In this document: positions 1 to 9,536 of the stretch, piece after piece
Layout: every line of letters starts with the position of its first letter
Numbering within the stretch: the first letter of the stretch is position 1
Origin: an uncultured Muriicola sp.
Lineage (GTDB): Bacteria; Bacteroidota; Bacteroidia; Flavobacteriales; Flavobacteriaceae
NCBI RefSeq assembly: GCF_947258935.1
Contig: NZ_CAMYKH010000037.1
Coordinates: 1 to 38,312 of the forward strand
Reading direction: 5' to 3'
Length of the DNA stretch: 38,312 nucleotides
The notes under the pieces: generated by a model
Told to the model about the DNA's origin: nothing
Database searches by the model: none
What the model saw: the letters and a program-made list of their open reading frames with translations, nothing else
Program-made: the position numbers and the translations under genes

Positions 1-176
1 TTTTTGTTCACATGGGGAGAACGCAATACCGTAAAGATCTTCTTGTGAGGAGGTAATGGAATATGTCCCGTAACCACTGCACCGGTTGACTTAACAGTTT
101 TGACGATCTTCTCAGCAGACTTATCTACCAGATTGTAATCGTATGATTTTAATTTTATTCTGATTTTCTGACTCAT
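1..176 (-). CDS. rpsJ: 30S ribosomal protein S10, 3' end cut off by the window edge
   Basis: This is the N-terminal 58 codons of ribosomal protein S10, a component of the 30S head that also serves as NusE in transcription antitermination. The visible protein begins [14 protein letters not shown], carries the family pattern [16 protein letters not shown], and ends at the window edge within SPHVNK. The ATG at 174-176 lies 10 bases after the fusA stop codon, so it should be the fourth gene of the str operon and co-transcribed with it. Placement of rpsJ after fusA without tufA between them is usual in Bacteroidota. The His in TGHIPLP stands where many relatives have Pro; I attach little weight to that. 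Identification is secure, and only the C-terminal part is missing. Confidence 0.93.
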   Translation of the reverse strand, partial: MSQKIRIKLKSYDYNLVDKSAEKIVKTVKSTGAVVTGHIPLPPHKKIFTVLRSPHVNK

Positions 177-186
177 CTTCTACAAA

Positions 187-2313
187 TTAAGCGGTTACCC
201 CTTTAGTTGCTTTAATAACCTCTTCTGCTATACTGGAAGGGGTTTCTGCATAATGTGAAAATTCCATTGTGCTGGTTGCTCTACCAGAAGATAGAGTTCT
301 TAAAGACGTTACATATCCAAACATTTCAGAAAGTGGAACTTCAGCTTTAATGACCTTAGCTCCTGCTCTGTCATCCATATTGGTTACATGACCTCTTCTT
401 CTGTTAAGATCCCCTACAATATCTCCCATGTTTTCTTCAGGAGTAATGGCTTCCATCTTCATAATTGGCTCCATAAGCACTGCTTTCGCAGCTTTGGCAG
501 CCGATTTATAACCGATCTTAGCGGCCAATTCAAAAGAAAGAGCATCCGAATCCACCGGGTGGAATGATCCATCCCTCAAGGTAATTTTCATACTGTCCAT
601 CTCAAATCCGGCCAAAGGACCATTCTTCATGGCCTCTCTGAATCCTTTTTCTACCGAAGGAATATATTCCCTGGGAATGTTCCCCCCCTTGATCACGTTT
701 ACGAACTCAAGTCCTGGTGTATCAAGTGTGGAAGGTTCCATCGTAAATACGATATCTGCAAATTTACCACGACCTCCAGTTTGTTTCTTATATGTTTCAC
801 GATGATCTGTTGACCTTGTGATAGCCTCTTTGTACTCTACCTGTGGCTGACCCTGGTTTACATCTACCTTAAATTCTCGTCTTAAACGATCTGTAATGAT
901 ATCTAAGTGAAGCTCGCCCATACCAGAAATAATGGTTTGTCCGGAGGCTTCATCTGTTTTTACCTGAAACGTAGGGTCTTCTTCTGCCAACTTGGCAAGT
1001 GCCATTCCCAGTTTATCCACATCTGCCTTGGTTTTTGGCTCCACTGCTATCCCGATCACAGGATCAGGGAAGTTCATACTCTCAAGAACGATCGGATGTT
1101 TTTCATCAGAAAGGGTATCCCCTGTCTTGATATCTTTAAACCCAACTGCTGCTCCAATATCTCCTGCCGCGATTGAATCTACGGCATTCTGTTTGTTAGA
1201 ATGCATTTGGTATATTCTGGAAATTCGTTCTTTATTCCCAGATCGGTTATTTAAGACGTAGGAACCTGCGTCCAATTTACCGGAGTAGGCTCTAAAGAAT
1301 GCCAAACGACCCACAAAAGGATCTGTAGCAATTTTAAAGGCCAAGGCAGCAAATGGTTCCTTAATATCTGGTCTTCTTTTTTCTTCTTTCCCGGTATCGG
1401 GATTCACACCTACGATACCCTCTTTATCCATAGGAGAAGGAAGGTAACGGCATACAGCATCTAGAAGGAACTGCACCCCTTTATTCTTAAAGGAAGAACC
1501 GCAGATCATTGGAATGATACTCATGTCCATTACTGCTGCTCGTAACGCCGCATGCACTTCGTCTTCGGTGATAGAATCTTCATCCTCAAAGAATTTCTCC
1601 ATTAAGGTTTCATCATACTCAGCAACAGCTTCAATTAGCATTGCCCTGTATTCTTTAACCTCAGCTTTCATTTCCTCAGGAATATCAATAACATCAAAGG
1701 TAGCTCCCATGTTATCTTCATGCCATACAATAGCACGGTTCTTAACAAGGTCTACTATTCCTTTAAAATCGGCTTCATCACCTATAGGCAATACAATTGG
1801 CACAGCGTTAGATTTCAACATCTCCTTCACTTGCTTGCACACCATCAGGAAGTTGGCTCCTTGCCTGTCCATCTTATTCACAAAGCCCATTCTTGGAACT
1901 TTGTAATTGTCTGCCAAACGCCAGTTGGTTTCAGATTGTGGTTCTACACCATCAACAGCACTAAAAAGGAATACCAAACCATCCAATACACGTAAAGATC
2001 TGTTTACCTCAACGGTAAAATCTACGTGTCCGGGGGTATCTATAATATTAAAATGGTAAGGTTTAGATTCTGGTATGATCTCACCATTCTTCATTGGGAA
2101 GTTCCATGTACAGGTTGTAGCAGCAGACGTAATTGTGATACCTCGTTCTTGTTCCTGCTCCATCCAGTCCATAGTGGCCGCACCATCATGAACTTCACCC
2201 ATCTTGTGACTTACGCCAGTGTAGAATAAGATTCGTTCTGTAGTTGTGGTCTTACCAGCATCAATATGTGCTGCAATCCCTATGTTTCTTGTATATTTTA
2301 AATCTCTTGCCAT
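187..2313 (-). CDS. fusA: Elongation factor G
   Basis: The 708-residue product is translation elongation factor G, the cytoplasmic GTPase that drives ribosomal translocation after peptide bond formation and helps recycle ribosomes. The N-terminal G domain shows the P-loop AHIDAGKT (residues 15-22), the RGIT switch (58-61), DTPGH (92-96) and NKMD (146-149). Domains II to V follow at normal full length. A short insert at about residues 70-88 sits between the G2 and G3 motifs. The gene starts with ATG 8 bases after rpsG and is followed 10 bases later by rpsJ, in the classical str order rpsL-rpsG-fusA. This operon position marks it as the housekeeping copy rather than a paralogue or a tetracycline-resistance relative. 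Confidence 0.98.
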   Translation of the reverse strand: MARDLKYTRNIGIAAHIDAGKTTTTERILFYTGVSHKMGEVHDGAATMDWMEQEQERGITITSAATTCTWNFPMKNGEIIPESKPYHFNIIDTPGHVDFTVEVNRSLRVLDGLVFLFSAVDGVEPQSETNWRLADNYKVPRMGFVNKMDRQGANFLMVCKQVKEMLKSNAVPIVLPIGDEADFKGIVDLVKNRAIVWHEDNMGATFDVIDIPEEMKAEVKEYRAMLIEAVAEYDETLMEKFFEDEDSITEDEVHAALRAAVMDMSIIPMICGSSFKNKGVQFLLDAVCRYLPSPMDKEGIVGVNPDTGKEEKRRPDIKEPFAALAFKIATDPFVGRLAFFRAYSGKLDAGSYVLNNRSGNKERISRIYQMHSNKQNAVDSIAAGDIGAAVGFKDIKTGDTLSDEKHPIVLESMNFPDPVIGIAVEPKTKADVDKLGMALAKLAEEDPTFQVKTDEASGQTIISGMGELHLDIITDRLRREFKVDVNQGQPQVEYKEAITRSTDHRETYKKQTGGRGKFADIVFTMEPSTLDTPGLEFVNVIKGGNIPREYIPSVEKGFREAMKNGPLAGFEMDSMKITLRDGSFHPVDSDALSFELAAKIGYKSAAKAAKAVLMEPIMKMEAITPEENMGDIVGDLNRRRGHVTNMDDRAGAKVIKAEVPLSEMFGYVTSLRTLSSGRATSTMEFSHYAETPSSIAEEVIKATKGVTA

Positions 2314-2321
2314 GTTAAGTA

Positions 2322-2798
2322 CTAAAATCTGAAGTGAGAAAATGCTTTATTGGCTTCAGCCATCTTGTGCGTATCCACACGTTTCTTTACGGCAGCACCT
2401 TCTTCCTTGGCAGCAGCAAGAACTTCCGAGGCCAATCTCTGGGCCATGGACTTCTCATTGCGCTTTCTGGAATAGCTGATCAACCATTTCATGGCTGTAG
2501 ATATCTTTCGATCTGGCCTAATTTGCATAGGAATTTGGAAGGTTGCTCCTCCCACCCTTCTGCTGCGCACTTCTACGTGAGGCATCACATTAGAAAGGGC
2601 ATCTTTCCACAATTCCAATCCTGTTTTCTCCTCGTCTGTTTTCTTTTCATCTACAATATCGATCGCATCGTAGAATACTTTAAAGGCAACCGACTTTTTC
2701 CCATCCCACATCATCATATTGACGAAACGAGTCACCAGCTGATCATTAAATTTTGGATCTGGTAAAAGTGGTCTTTTCTTTGCCTGTCTTTTTCTCAT
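2322..2798 (-). CDS. rpsG: 30S ribosomal protein S7
   Basis: Ribosomal protein S7 (158 residues) is a primary 16S rRNA-binding protein that nucleates assembly of the 30S head and contacts the E-site tRNA. It begins [17 protein letters not shown], contains the conserved [14 protein letters not shown] segment, and ends KAFSHFRF as in other Bacteroidota. The ATG start matches the family N terminus. It lies 22 bases downstream of rpsL and 8 bases upstream of fusA, within one operon. In Proteobacteria S7 represses its own operon; nothing in this spacer lets me say whether that applies here. Confidence 0.98.
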   Translation of the reverse strand: MRKRQAKKRPLLPDPKFNDQLVTRFVNMMMWDGKKSVAFKVFYDAIDIVDEKKTDEEKTGLELWKDALSNVMPHVEVRSRRVGGATFQIPMQIRPDRKISTAMKWLISYSRKRNEKSMAQRLASEVLAAAKEEGAAVKKRVDTHKMAEANKAFSHFRF

Positions 2799-2820
2799 TG
2801 CTTCTTCTTAAAAGTGTTGC

Positions 2821-3195
2821 TTACTTTTTGGGTCGTTTTGCTCCGTACTTAGATCGTCTTTGAGTCCTGCCGGCAACGCCCGCAGTATCTAAAGCTCCTC
2901 TCACGATGTGATATCTAACTCCTGGCAAATCCTTCACCCTTCCGCCTCTAACCAATACTATCGAGTGCTCTTGCAAATTGTGTCCTTCTCCAGGGATGTA
3001 TGCGTTTACTTCTTTTCCATTGGTTAACCGTACCCTGGCCACTTTTCTCATGGCAGAATTTGGTTTCTTTGGAGTAGTTGTGTAAACACGCGTACAAACC
3101 CCCCTTCGCTGGGGACACGAATCCAAAGCAGCCGATTTACTCTTCTTGGTAATTGTGGCCCTTCCTTTTCGTACTAATTGTGAAATTGTTGGCAT
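2821..3195 (-). CDS. rpsL: 30S ribosomal protein S12
   Basis: Ribosomal protein S12 (124 residues) lies at the decoding centre of the 30S subunit and influences translational accuracy. I chose the ATG at 3195, giving [12 protein letters not shown], the universal S12 N terminus. An upstream in-frame ATG at 3240 would add 15 unrelated residues and would fall inside the promoter. The loops around [10 protein letters not shown] and [11 protein letters not shown] have the usual Lys residues (equivalents of E. coli Lys43 and Lys88), so nothing suggests a streptomycin-resistance substitution. It is the first gene of the str operon, preceded by a well-formed Bacteroidota promoter. Confidence 0.98.
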   Translation of the reverse strand: MPTISQLVRKGRATITKKSKSAALDSCPQRRGVCTRVYTTTPKKPNSAMRKVARVRLTNGKEVNAYIPGEGHNLQEHSIVLVRGGRVKDLPGVRYHIVRGALDTAGVAGRTQRRSKYGAKRPKK

Positions 3196-3237
3196 ATATT
3201 TTACTAAATAATAATGGTACCCTCTTTTAAGGGTCGG

Positions 3238-3268
3238 CAAATGTAGTAATTATTAAACATAATTCAAA
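3238..3268 (-). promoter_or_regulatory. Promoter of the str operon (rpsL-rpsG-fusA-rpsJ)
   Basis: Read on the minus strand there is TTTG (3268-3265), a 19-base spacer and TACATTTG (3245-3238), a complete match to the Bacteroidota housekeeping consensus TTTG / TAnnTTTG. It would start transcription near 3233, giving a leader of about 38 bases before the rpsL ATG. It excludes the longer in-frame rpsL start at 3240. Confidence 0.85.
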
Positions 3269-3627
3269 TGGTTGCTTGCGAAATTTATAAGATTTTTAAA
3301 ATCATTCCCAACTACCCATGCCAAGTGCTTTTCTGATACCTCATCCTATACCTTATATATAGTATTAATTTTTTTGATCATACAGGGCTATAAATCTTAA
3401 TTATGAACATGTTATATAAACCCACTTAGAAATTTAAAACAACTGAGAATTATTTATAAAATAAAAAACGAAATAGGCCCTATCTCCTCAGTTTCAGGGT
3501 ATTCTAATAGAATAGATGAGATTCATGGAAATTACGGATCGGAATTAATCATCTAAACTAGTATCCCTTTTAGCACAAAATAGCCCTCAAAACCTACGAT
3601 ACGGGCTTTCAGAAAGTTCTTGATTCC

Positions 3628-3690
3628 TTTGAACTTCTTAAAGTTTTATTAAAATAAGTTTGGATTATTAACATAATATTAGGATTTTTG
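3628..3690 (+). promoter_or_regulatory. Probable promoter region of the SusCD locus
   Basis: Two overlapping solutions are visible. TTTG at 3628-3631 with TAAGTTTG at 3655-3662 matches the -7 consensus perfectly, but the spacer is 23 bases, longer than the 18-19 seen at the other clear promoters here. Alternatively TTTG at 3659-3662 pairs with GATTTTTG at 3683-3690 at a 20-base spacer, with one mismatch in the -7 element. Either would give a leader shorter than 60 bases before the ATG at 3718. Confidence 0.45.
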
Positions 3691-3717
3691 CGCCTAGCTA
3701 ATTCAAATAATTATAAA

Positions 3718-6700
3718 ATGAAAACAAATTTAAATGGAATCTTAACGCTGTTATTGGCGTTTGTTGTGCATTTGACTTTTGCGCAGGAGAAGACGGTCTC
3801 AGGTGCCGTAACGGACCAGGACGGACTTCCGCTTCCAGGGGTAAACATCGTCGTTGAAGGGACCACTACAGGAACCCAAACTGATTTCGACGGTAATTAC
3901 ACCATTCGAGGCAGCCAAGGGCAAACACTTCTTTTCAGCTACATCGGTCAAAAAGATGTACGGGTAACTATTGGAGCAAGTAACAATATTAATGTGCAGA
4001 TGCAGGAAGATGCTCAGGCACTGGAAGAAGTAATAGTAACGGCGCAGGGTATTAAGAAAGAGAAGAAAGCTCTTGGGTACGCTGTTTCAACTATTGGTTC
4101 TGACGAAATTGCTAACAAACCTGCCACAGACATTGGTAGAACCTTAACTGGTAAGGCTCCTGGTGTAAATATCCAACAAACCAGTGGTCTTTCAGGATCA
4201 GGAACAAACATCATTATAAGGGGATACTCTTCTATTAATGGTAGTAACCAACCATTATTTGTTGTAGATGGTGTGCCTTTCAATTCAGATACCAATTCTG
4301 ATAGAAATTTTGTTCAAGGGAACACAACTGCATCAAGTAGATTCCTGGATATTGATCCAAACAATATTGCGGAATTAAGTGTTCTAAAGGGATTGAGTGC
4401 TACCACATTATACGGACAGGCCGGTAGGAATGGGGTTGTTTTAATTACAACCAAGACCGGATCTGCTTCTACAGCACAAAAGAAATTAGAGGTTTCATTT
4501 AGTCAATCTTACTTTTTTAATGATATTGCCAATTTACCGGATTATCAAGATACCTATGGAAATGGTTTTTATCAAAACTATTCCCAGGCATTTAGTAACT
4601 GGGGGCCTAACTTTAATTCAAGGGGCACAAATAATGTAGGAGCTGATGGTACTGTACCACATCCTTACGATAGGGCTGGTCTTGCAAATGTTTTTCCTGA
4701 ATTTCAGGGAGCGCGATATGACTACAAACCTTATGATAGCGTTGAGAAGTTCTTTTCAACAGGTGGGGTAACAACTACTTCTATTGGCGTTACAAGTGCC
4801 AACGACAGAGGAAGCTTTAGTGTAGGTTTTGGGCATACTGATGATGAAGGGTTTGTTCCAAATAACGATTATGTAAGAACAAACTTTAGCGCGGGTGGTA
4901 GTGCTAAGCTTTCAAATAACCTTAATGTAAGTACATCCTTTAACGTTGTTAGAACTGATAAGAATGCACCGCCAACTGCTGCTGGTTTTGGTAGTAATCC
5001 AACTGGTGGAACAGCATCTTTGTTTTCCAATGTTTTATACACCCCAAGAAGTGTTGATCTATTTGGTCTTCCATTTGAAAACCCGGTAGACAATTCAAGT
5101 GTTTACTACAGGGGTGGTAATGATATCCAAAATCCTTTATGGACTTCTAAAAATATAAATGACGCAGAAGCAGTTAGAAGATTCTTTGGAAATATAACTT
5201 TGTCTTATGATTTTAATGATTGGTTAAATCTATCTTATAGAATGGCCTTGGATCAATACACTCAAAAACAAGAATTTTCGGCTAATAAAGGCGGTACCCA
5301 GATAGTTGGTGGTTCGCTTACAACCTCATACAGATTAAATACAGTATGGGATCATACGTTGAGTCTAAACTTTAATAAAAAGTTAGACAAGAACGAAAAA
5401 TTTGATCTGAATGGATCATTAGGTTTAAATCCTCGGAGAGAAACTAGAGATTTTAACTTTGTACAGAGTACACAGCAATTTGTCTACGGTCTTCAAACAC
5501 ATAATAATTTTGAGGAACAAACCGCAGGCACCTTTTATAGAGAGGAGAATATTATTGGAGCTTATTTATCCGCTACGTTTGGATATGACAGCTTCATTTA
5601 TTTAAACTTCCAGGGTAGAAATGACTGGTATTCATCTCTTCAGACCGCTGAAAGATCAATATTTTATCCTTCTGCAAGTCTATCATTCGTACCAACTTCT
5701 GCAATTGAAGGATTGCGAAATTCTTCAACCCTTAACTATCTTAAGTTAAGAGTAGGATACGGATCTTCCGCCGGATTCCCTGACCCATACTCTACAGTTG
5801 TAGGATTGGGTAGCGGAACCAATGTCTTTATTGATCCAGCAGATGGAAGTGTTGTTAACGTACTTTCTATTTCTGACAGACTGGGTAATTTAAATTTAAA
5901 ACCTGAACTGTTGACAGAAATTGAGGCAGGAATTGAAGCTAAATTCTTTAGTAATAGAATTGGTATAGATTTATCTGTATATAGCAAATCATCCAAGGAT
6001 TTGATTCTTACCAGTAAACTACTCGATCCGGCTACAGGTTATACTGTAACTGCTGATAACCCTGCTGAAGTAAGTAACAAGGGTATCGAATTAGGGTTCA
6101 ATATAAATCCGATAAGACCAAAATCCAATTCAGGATTTAGGTGGGACATTTCGGGACAATGGACCGTTAATGAAAACATCGTTGAAAGCCTTGGTGCGGA
6201 TTCAGAGCAAGAAGTTATTGCTGGATTTACTAATCTAGGTAACTTTGCTATTCCAGGAGAAGCTTACGGAGTTATTCAAGGTAGTTCCATCGCTCGAGAT
6301 GGAAATGGAAATCCAATCGTAGCCGCAGATGGTAATTATTTATCCAATCCTGATCTTACTATTATTGGAGATCCGAATTCGGACTGGAGAATGACTGGAA
6401 TAAGTGATTTTTCATTCAGAGGTTTCGGATTAAGAATGCAGTGGGAATATACACATGGAGGTGATATCTATTCAACTACGGCCGCCGCATTACTCTCTCG
6501 TGGTTTAACTACAGATACGGATTATGATAGAACTCAAGGTTTTATCCTTCCCGGTGTTAAGCAAAATGGAGATACCAATGATCTGGTAATTGCAGCTACT
6601 GATTATGGATTTGTTAATTCTGGTTTCTTTATCGATGAACAAGCGATCTATGACGCCACTACCATTAGGTTAAGAGAAGTAGCAATATCATATGATGTGC

Positions 6701-6909
6701 CATCTAAATTTTTGGATAAAACGCCTTTTGGAAGGGTTTCTTTTTCAATAATTGGCTCAAACCTGTATTACAAGGCAGTGAATTTCCCAAATGGACTTAA
6801 TTTTGATCCAGAGGTTATTAGTCTTGGAGTAGGTAACGGACAAGGGTTCGACTATTTGACAGGCCCTACAGCAAAACGCTATGGTTTCAGCCTTAATTTA
6901 ACTTTCTAA
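3718..6909 (+). CDS. SusC/RagA-family TonB-dependent outer membrane transporter
   Basis: A 1063-residue outer membrane beta-barrel transporter that, with its SusD partner, imports oligomeric nutrients using TonB energy. The ATG at 3718 gives a signal peptide ending near LTFAQ; an in-frame TTG 30 bases upstream overlaps a promoter-like element and is rejected. Next comes a carboxypeptidase-D-regulatory-like domain (about residues 25-100, with SGAVTDQDGLPLPGVNIVV), a TonB-box-like segment EEVIVTAQG, a plug with the SusC pattern LKGLSATTLYGQAGRNGVVLI, and a barrel ending in SLNLTF with the usual terminal Phe. The susD-like gene follows 11 bases later. No glycosidase, sulfatase, peptidase or sensor/anti-sigma gene adjoins, so the substrate cannot be inferred; glycan and peptide are both possible. 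Confidence 0.95.
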   Translation: MKTNLNGILTLLLAFVVHLTFAQEKTVSGAVTDQDGLPLPGVNIVVEGTTTGTQTDFDGNYTIRGSQGQTLLFSYIGQKDVRVTIGASNNINVQMQEDAQALEEVIVTAQGIKKEKKALGYAVSTIGSDEIANKPATDIGRTLTGKAPGVNIQQTSGLSGSGTNIIIRGYSSINGSNQPLFVVDGVPFNSDTNSDRNFVQGNTTASSRFLDIDPNNIAELSVLKGLSATTLYGQAGRNGVVLITTKTGSASTAQKKLEVSFSQSYFFNDIANLPDYQDTYGNGFYQNYSQAFSNWGPNFNSRGTNNVGADGTVPHPYDRAGLANVFPEFQGARYDYKPYDSVEKFFSTGGVTTTSIGVTSANDRGSFSVGFGHTDDEGFVPNNDYVRTNFSAGGSAKLSNNLNVSTSFNVVRTDKNAPPTAAGFGSNPTGGTASLFSNVLYTPRSVDLFGLPFENPVDNSSVYYRGGNDIQNPLWTSKNINDAEAVRRFFGNITLSYDFNDWLNLSYRMALDQYTQKQEFSANKGGTQIVGGSLTTSYRLNTVWDHTLSLNFNKKLDKNEKFDLNGSLGLNPRRETRDFNFVQSTQQFVYGLQTHNNFEEQTAGTFYREENIIGAYLSATFGYDSFIYLNFQGRNDWYSSLQTAERSIFYPSASLSFVPTSAIEGLRNSSTLNYLKLRVGYGSSAGFPDPYSTVVGLGSGTNVFIDPADGSVVNVLSISDRLGNLNLKPELLTEIEAGIEAKFFSNRIGIDLSVYSKSSKDLILTSKLLDPATGYTVTADNPAEVSNKGIELGFNINPIRPKSNSGFRWDISGQWTVNENIVESLGADSEQEVIAGFTNLGNFAIPGEAYGVIQGSSIARDGNGNPIVAADGNYLSNPDLTIIGDPNSDWRMTGISDFSFRGFGLRMQWEYTHGGDIYSTTAAALLSRGLTTDTDYDRTQGFILPGVKQNGDTNDLVIAATDYGFVNSGFFIDEQAIYDATTIRLREVAISYDVPSKFLDKTPFGRVSFSIIGSNLYYKAVNFPNGLNFDPEVISLGVGNGQGFDYLTGPTAKRYGFSLNLTF

Positions 6910-6920
6910 AAAAAAAAGTG

Positions 6921-8612
6921 ATGAAAATTAGATATCAAAAAATAATTTTAGCTCTACTTTTTACAGGATTATTTTCTTGTGAAACTACTGAGCTCGGTTT
7001 AACTGAAAGTCCTACTCAGGTCTCAGTTGATAATTTAGATCCAGACTTTCTGTTTAACAATATACAACTAGGGTTTGGCACATTTGTAGAGAATGTAGCT
7101 GGTGGTGCAAGTTTCACCGCCTCAGTTTCCCGACAATTCGCAATGACAGGAGGAAATACATATGATAATGCGTACGCCCCGATAAATTTCAACGGGATTT
7201 GGAGTAGTGCCTATTCCGGAATTTTGGCAGATATTCAGGCCCTGGAACCAATTGCAGAGGAATTAGATTTAAAATACCATTTAGGTGTTTCCAAATTATT
7301 CAGGGCATATGTGCTGATTAGTATGGTAGACCTGTTTGGAGATATTCCCTACACAGAGGCATTGCAAGGAAATGCTAACACTAATCCTGCTCCTGATAAC
7401 CAGGTAGATGTGTATATCGCCATGCTTTCTGAAATAGATGAAGCAATAGCGTTGCTAAATGGTGTAGCCTCTGCATATCCTCCGGAAGATTTTTACTATT
7501 CTGATGGTGGCACTGTAGACGAGGATACGCAGAAAAGTTGGGTGACCGCTGCAAATACACTTAAGCTAAGAGTTTTAAATAATGCAAGACTTGCCGGTGC
7601 AGATTTAGGTATTAACATCGCCGCCAGTATTAATTCAATTTTAGCTGGTAATAATATAATTGATTCAGCAGATGAAGATTGGGTATTGCAATATGGAAGT
7701 AATAGATTAAACCCTAGCACAAGGCATCCTGGATACAACCGATACTATGAAGATTCGGCCGGTGGGTATATGTCTAATTATCTTATGTGGTCCATGATAG
7801 CTGAAAAAGGATTTGATGATCCTAGACTGGCCTATTATTTTTATCGCCAGGATACGAACGCCACCAATGAAGATGTATTTACACTTGGATGTGTAGGTGC
7901 AAATGCCCCTTCGCAATATGCCAACTACAGTTCAATTTATGATCCTGCTGTTGGAATGCCTTTTTGTGTAGCAAGTGCCCCTAGAGGTTATTGGGGTAGA
8001 GATCATGGAGATAATGGTGGTATTCCCCCAGATGATGAAAAAAGAACGGTTTTTGGACTTTATCCGGTTGGAGGTAGTTATGACGACGGTGCCGGTGATA
8101 GCACACAAGAGGAAGGATCAACAGGAGAACAAGGTGCAGGTATTACGCCGTTGTTGACTAGTTTCTTTGTAGATTTTATAAAAGCAGAATCTGCATTGAC
8201 AACCGGAACAACCGGTGATGCGCGTGTTTTTCTTGAGAGTGCGATACGAGGAAGTATGGCCAAAGTTATCGGATTTTTGGGTGTAGCGGGAGACGCAACT
8301 CAAAATGATGTTGATAATTATGTGGCTTTTGTTCTAGATGCGTATGACAATGCACTGGACGATTCCAAAAGATTGGAAATAATTCTGAAAGAATATCATA
8401 TAGCTAGCTATGGTAACGGTATGGAGGCTTATAATGCTTATAGAAGAACTGGGTTCCCTAGCAATTTTCAACCGACGTTAGTTTTAACCTCAGGTGAGTT
8501 CTACAACTCTGTTGTTTATCCTGCAAATTTTGTAAATTTAAATAGCAACGCTACTCAAAAAGATAGAGGCGAAAGAATTTTCTGGGATAAAAGTAATATC
8601 TCATTACACTAA
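6921..8612 (+). CDS. SusD/RagB-family nutrient-binding outer membrane lipoprotein
   Basis: This 563-residue surface lipoprotein is the lid and binding partner of the SusC-like channel just upstream. The ATG at 6921 is preferred over a GTG one codon earlier. A lipoprotein signal peptide ends LLFTGLFSC with the lipidated Cys at residue 20; the acidic ETTE segment after it fits the export signal that sends Bacteroidota lipoproteins to the cell surface. The helical N-terminal part contains the family-type stretch FRAYVLISMVDLFGDIPYTEA. The C-terminal part, with KEYHIASYGNGMEAYNAYRR, resembles the nutrient-binding SusD subgroup. Family membership is secure; the ligand is unknown. Confidence 0.93.
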   Translation: MKIRYQKIILALLFTGLFSCETTELGLTESPTQVSVDNLDPDFLFNNIQLGFGTFVENVAGGASFTASVSRQFAMTGGNTYDNAYAPINFNGIWSSAYSGILADIQALEPIAEELDLKYHLGVSKLFRAYVLISMVDLFGDIPYTEALQGNANTNPAPDNQVDVYIAMLSEIDEAIALLNGVASAYPPEDFYYSDGGTVDEDTQKSWVTAANTLKLRVLNNARLAGADLGINIAASINSILAGNNIIDSADEDWVLQYGSNRLNPSTRHPGYNRYYEDSAGGYMSNYLMWSMIAEKGFDDPRLAYYFYRQDTNATNEDVFTLGCVGANAPSQYANYSSIYDPAVGMPFCVASAPRGYWGRDHGDNGGIPPDDEKRTVFGLYPVGGSYDDGAGDSTQEEGSTGEQGAGITPLLTSFFVDFIKAESALTTGTTGDARVFLESAIRGSMAKVIGFLGVAGDATQNDVDNYVAFVLDAYDNALDDSKRLEIILKEYHIASYGNGMEAYNAYRRTGFPSNFQPTLVLTSGEFYNSVVYPANFVNLNSNATQKDRGERIFWDKSNISLH

Positions 8613-8635
8613 TCTTTAAAGTAAAATTAATTGAC

Positions 8636-9520
8636 ATGAAAAATATATATAAAATATTATTTGCAACCTTATTCTTTGCCTCCTTTATCTCTTGTGAGGA
8701 TGAAGAAAAAAATCCCCTATGGGAACCAACAGTGGCGGCCTATGTCTTTATTGACATTGAAAGCCCTGTATTAGACGTTACAGATATTGAAAATTCTACA
8801 TTTGGTGGAGCACTTACTGCGCCTGCCGGAAACGTAGCGAGTTTTGAAGTTAAAGCTAGAAGAGTATCTAACGGTGTAGCCACGGATTATTCAACTATTT
8901 TTACAACCAGTACTTTTCCTACAGACTTCCGAGTATCTGGACCAGATATAGCAACCGCTTTAGGAGTTGATCCTGCTGATTTGTTAGCAGGTGACAGGTT
9001 CGACTTTGTAGGTACTTCAACAGGTACCGATGGGAGCACTGTCACTTTTAATAGTTTGGCCCCTGATATGCAAGCAGAGCCAGGTCAAAAACAGGCCTAT
9101 GCACTTACAACGTTTATAGCATGTCCGTTTAATCAGGCAGATATGATTGGAACCTACACTATTCTTGAGGATGATGGTTTTTCCGCTACAGGGGAGACTC
9201 AGTTCGAAATAATAGCAGGAGAAGAATCTGGTGATATCGTTCTTGTTAACCCATACGATTCAGCCGGTGATTTTAATATAACTATTAATGTTAACGCATT
9301 TGGGATAGCAACCTTCGAGAGACAAGATGGTGTTTTAACCGAAGAAATTTGCTGTGCAGGATACTCACCTACAAACTTTCGATCTAGTGCGGCTACCTCT
9401 TTAGCCTTATCTTGTATTGGATATTTGGAATTAAAGTTTAGTACAGGCCTTAGCCTAGCTGGTGGTAATGGAACAGGTTTTACCTTTGGTGATGGAATAT
9501 TTATTGCACAAAAGAATTAA
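8636..9520 (+). CDS. Uncharacterised surface lipoprotein of the SusCD operon
   Basis: A 294-residue lipoprotein of unknown function. Its signal peptide ends FFASFISC (Cys20), and EDEEKN follows directly, an acidic run typical of surface-exported flavobacterial lipoproteins. The remainder is rich in beta-forming, Ser/Thr/Gly-rich sequence with no membrane segments. Cysteines near the C-terminal half (ACPF, EICCAG, LSCIG) may pair. It begins 23 bases after susD and ends 16 bases before the next lipoprotein gene, so co-transcription is likely. By position it resembles SusE/SusF-type accessory binding lipoproteins, but I see no sequence feature proving ligand binding. It is the third of four genes. 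Confidence 0.88.
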   Translation: MKNIYKILFATLFFASFISCEDEEKNPLWEPTVAAYVFIDIESPVLDVTDIENSTFGGALTAPAGNVASFEVKARRVSNGVATDYSTIFTTSTFPTDFRVSGPDIATALGVDPADLLAGDRFDFVGTSTGTDGSTVTFNSLAPDMQAEPGQKQAYALTTFIACPFNQADMIGTYTILEDDGFSATGETQFEIIAGEESGDIVLVNPYDSAGDFNITINVNAFGIATFERQDGVLTEEICCAGYSPTNFRSSAATSLALSCIGYLELKFSTGLSLAGGNGTGFTFGDGIFIAQKN

Positions 9521-9536
9521 AAAATAGAGAACAATT

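Larger units (their letters stand above)
3196..3717. other. Divergent intergenic region between rpsL and the susC-like gene (522 bases)
   Basis: The longest stretch without a gene in the window. It holds the str promoter at its left end and a susC promoter region at its right end. Between them is very AT-rich DNA in which I see no open reading frame worth calling and no convincing RNA gene or GC-rich terminator. It contains two short dyads: TATTCT-AAT-AGAATA at 3500-3514, and AAGTTC (3614-3619) paired with GAACTT (3631-3636). The second overlaps the possible -33 element of susC, so it could be an operator. This is inference from position only. Confidence 0.6.

Noticed and set aside
1514-1906. 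Plus-strand open frame of 130 codons opposite fusA
   Set aside because: It is antisense to conserved EF-G codons, is Ser/Thr/Ile-rich without any domain, and has no promoter of its own.
2334-2765. Plus-strand open frame of 143 codons opposite rpsG
   Set aside because: A by-product of the codon bias of rpsG on the other strand; no recognisable domain.
3241-3627. Small RNA or remnant gene in the long gap before susC
   Set aside because: No GC-rich stem, T-run terminator or homologous-looking reading frame was visible in this AT-rich stretch.
6910-6917. A-run before the susD start as a slippage site fusing SusC and SusD
   Set aside because: The run follows a proper stop codon and lies in a noncoding spacer; SusD has its own lipoprotein signal peptide.
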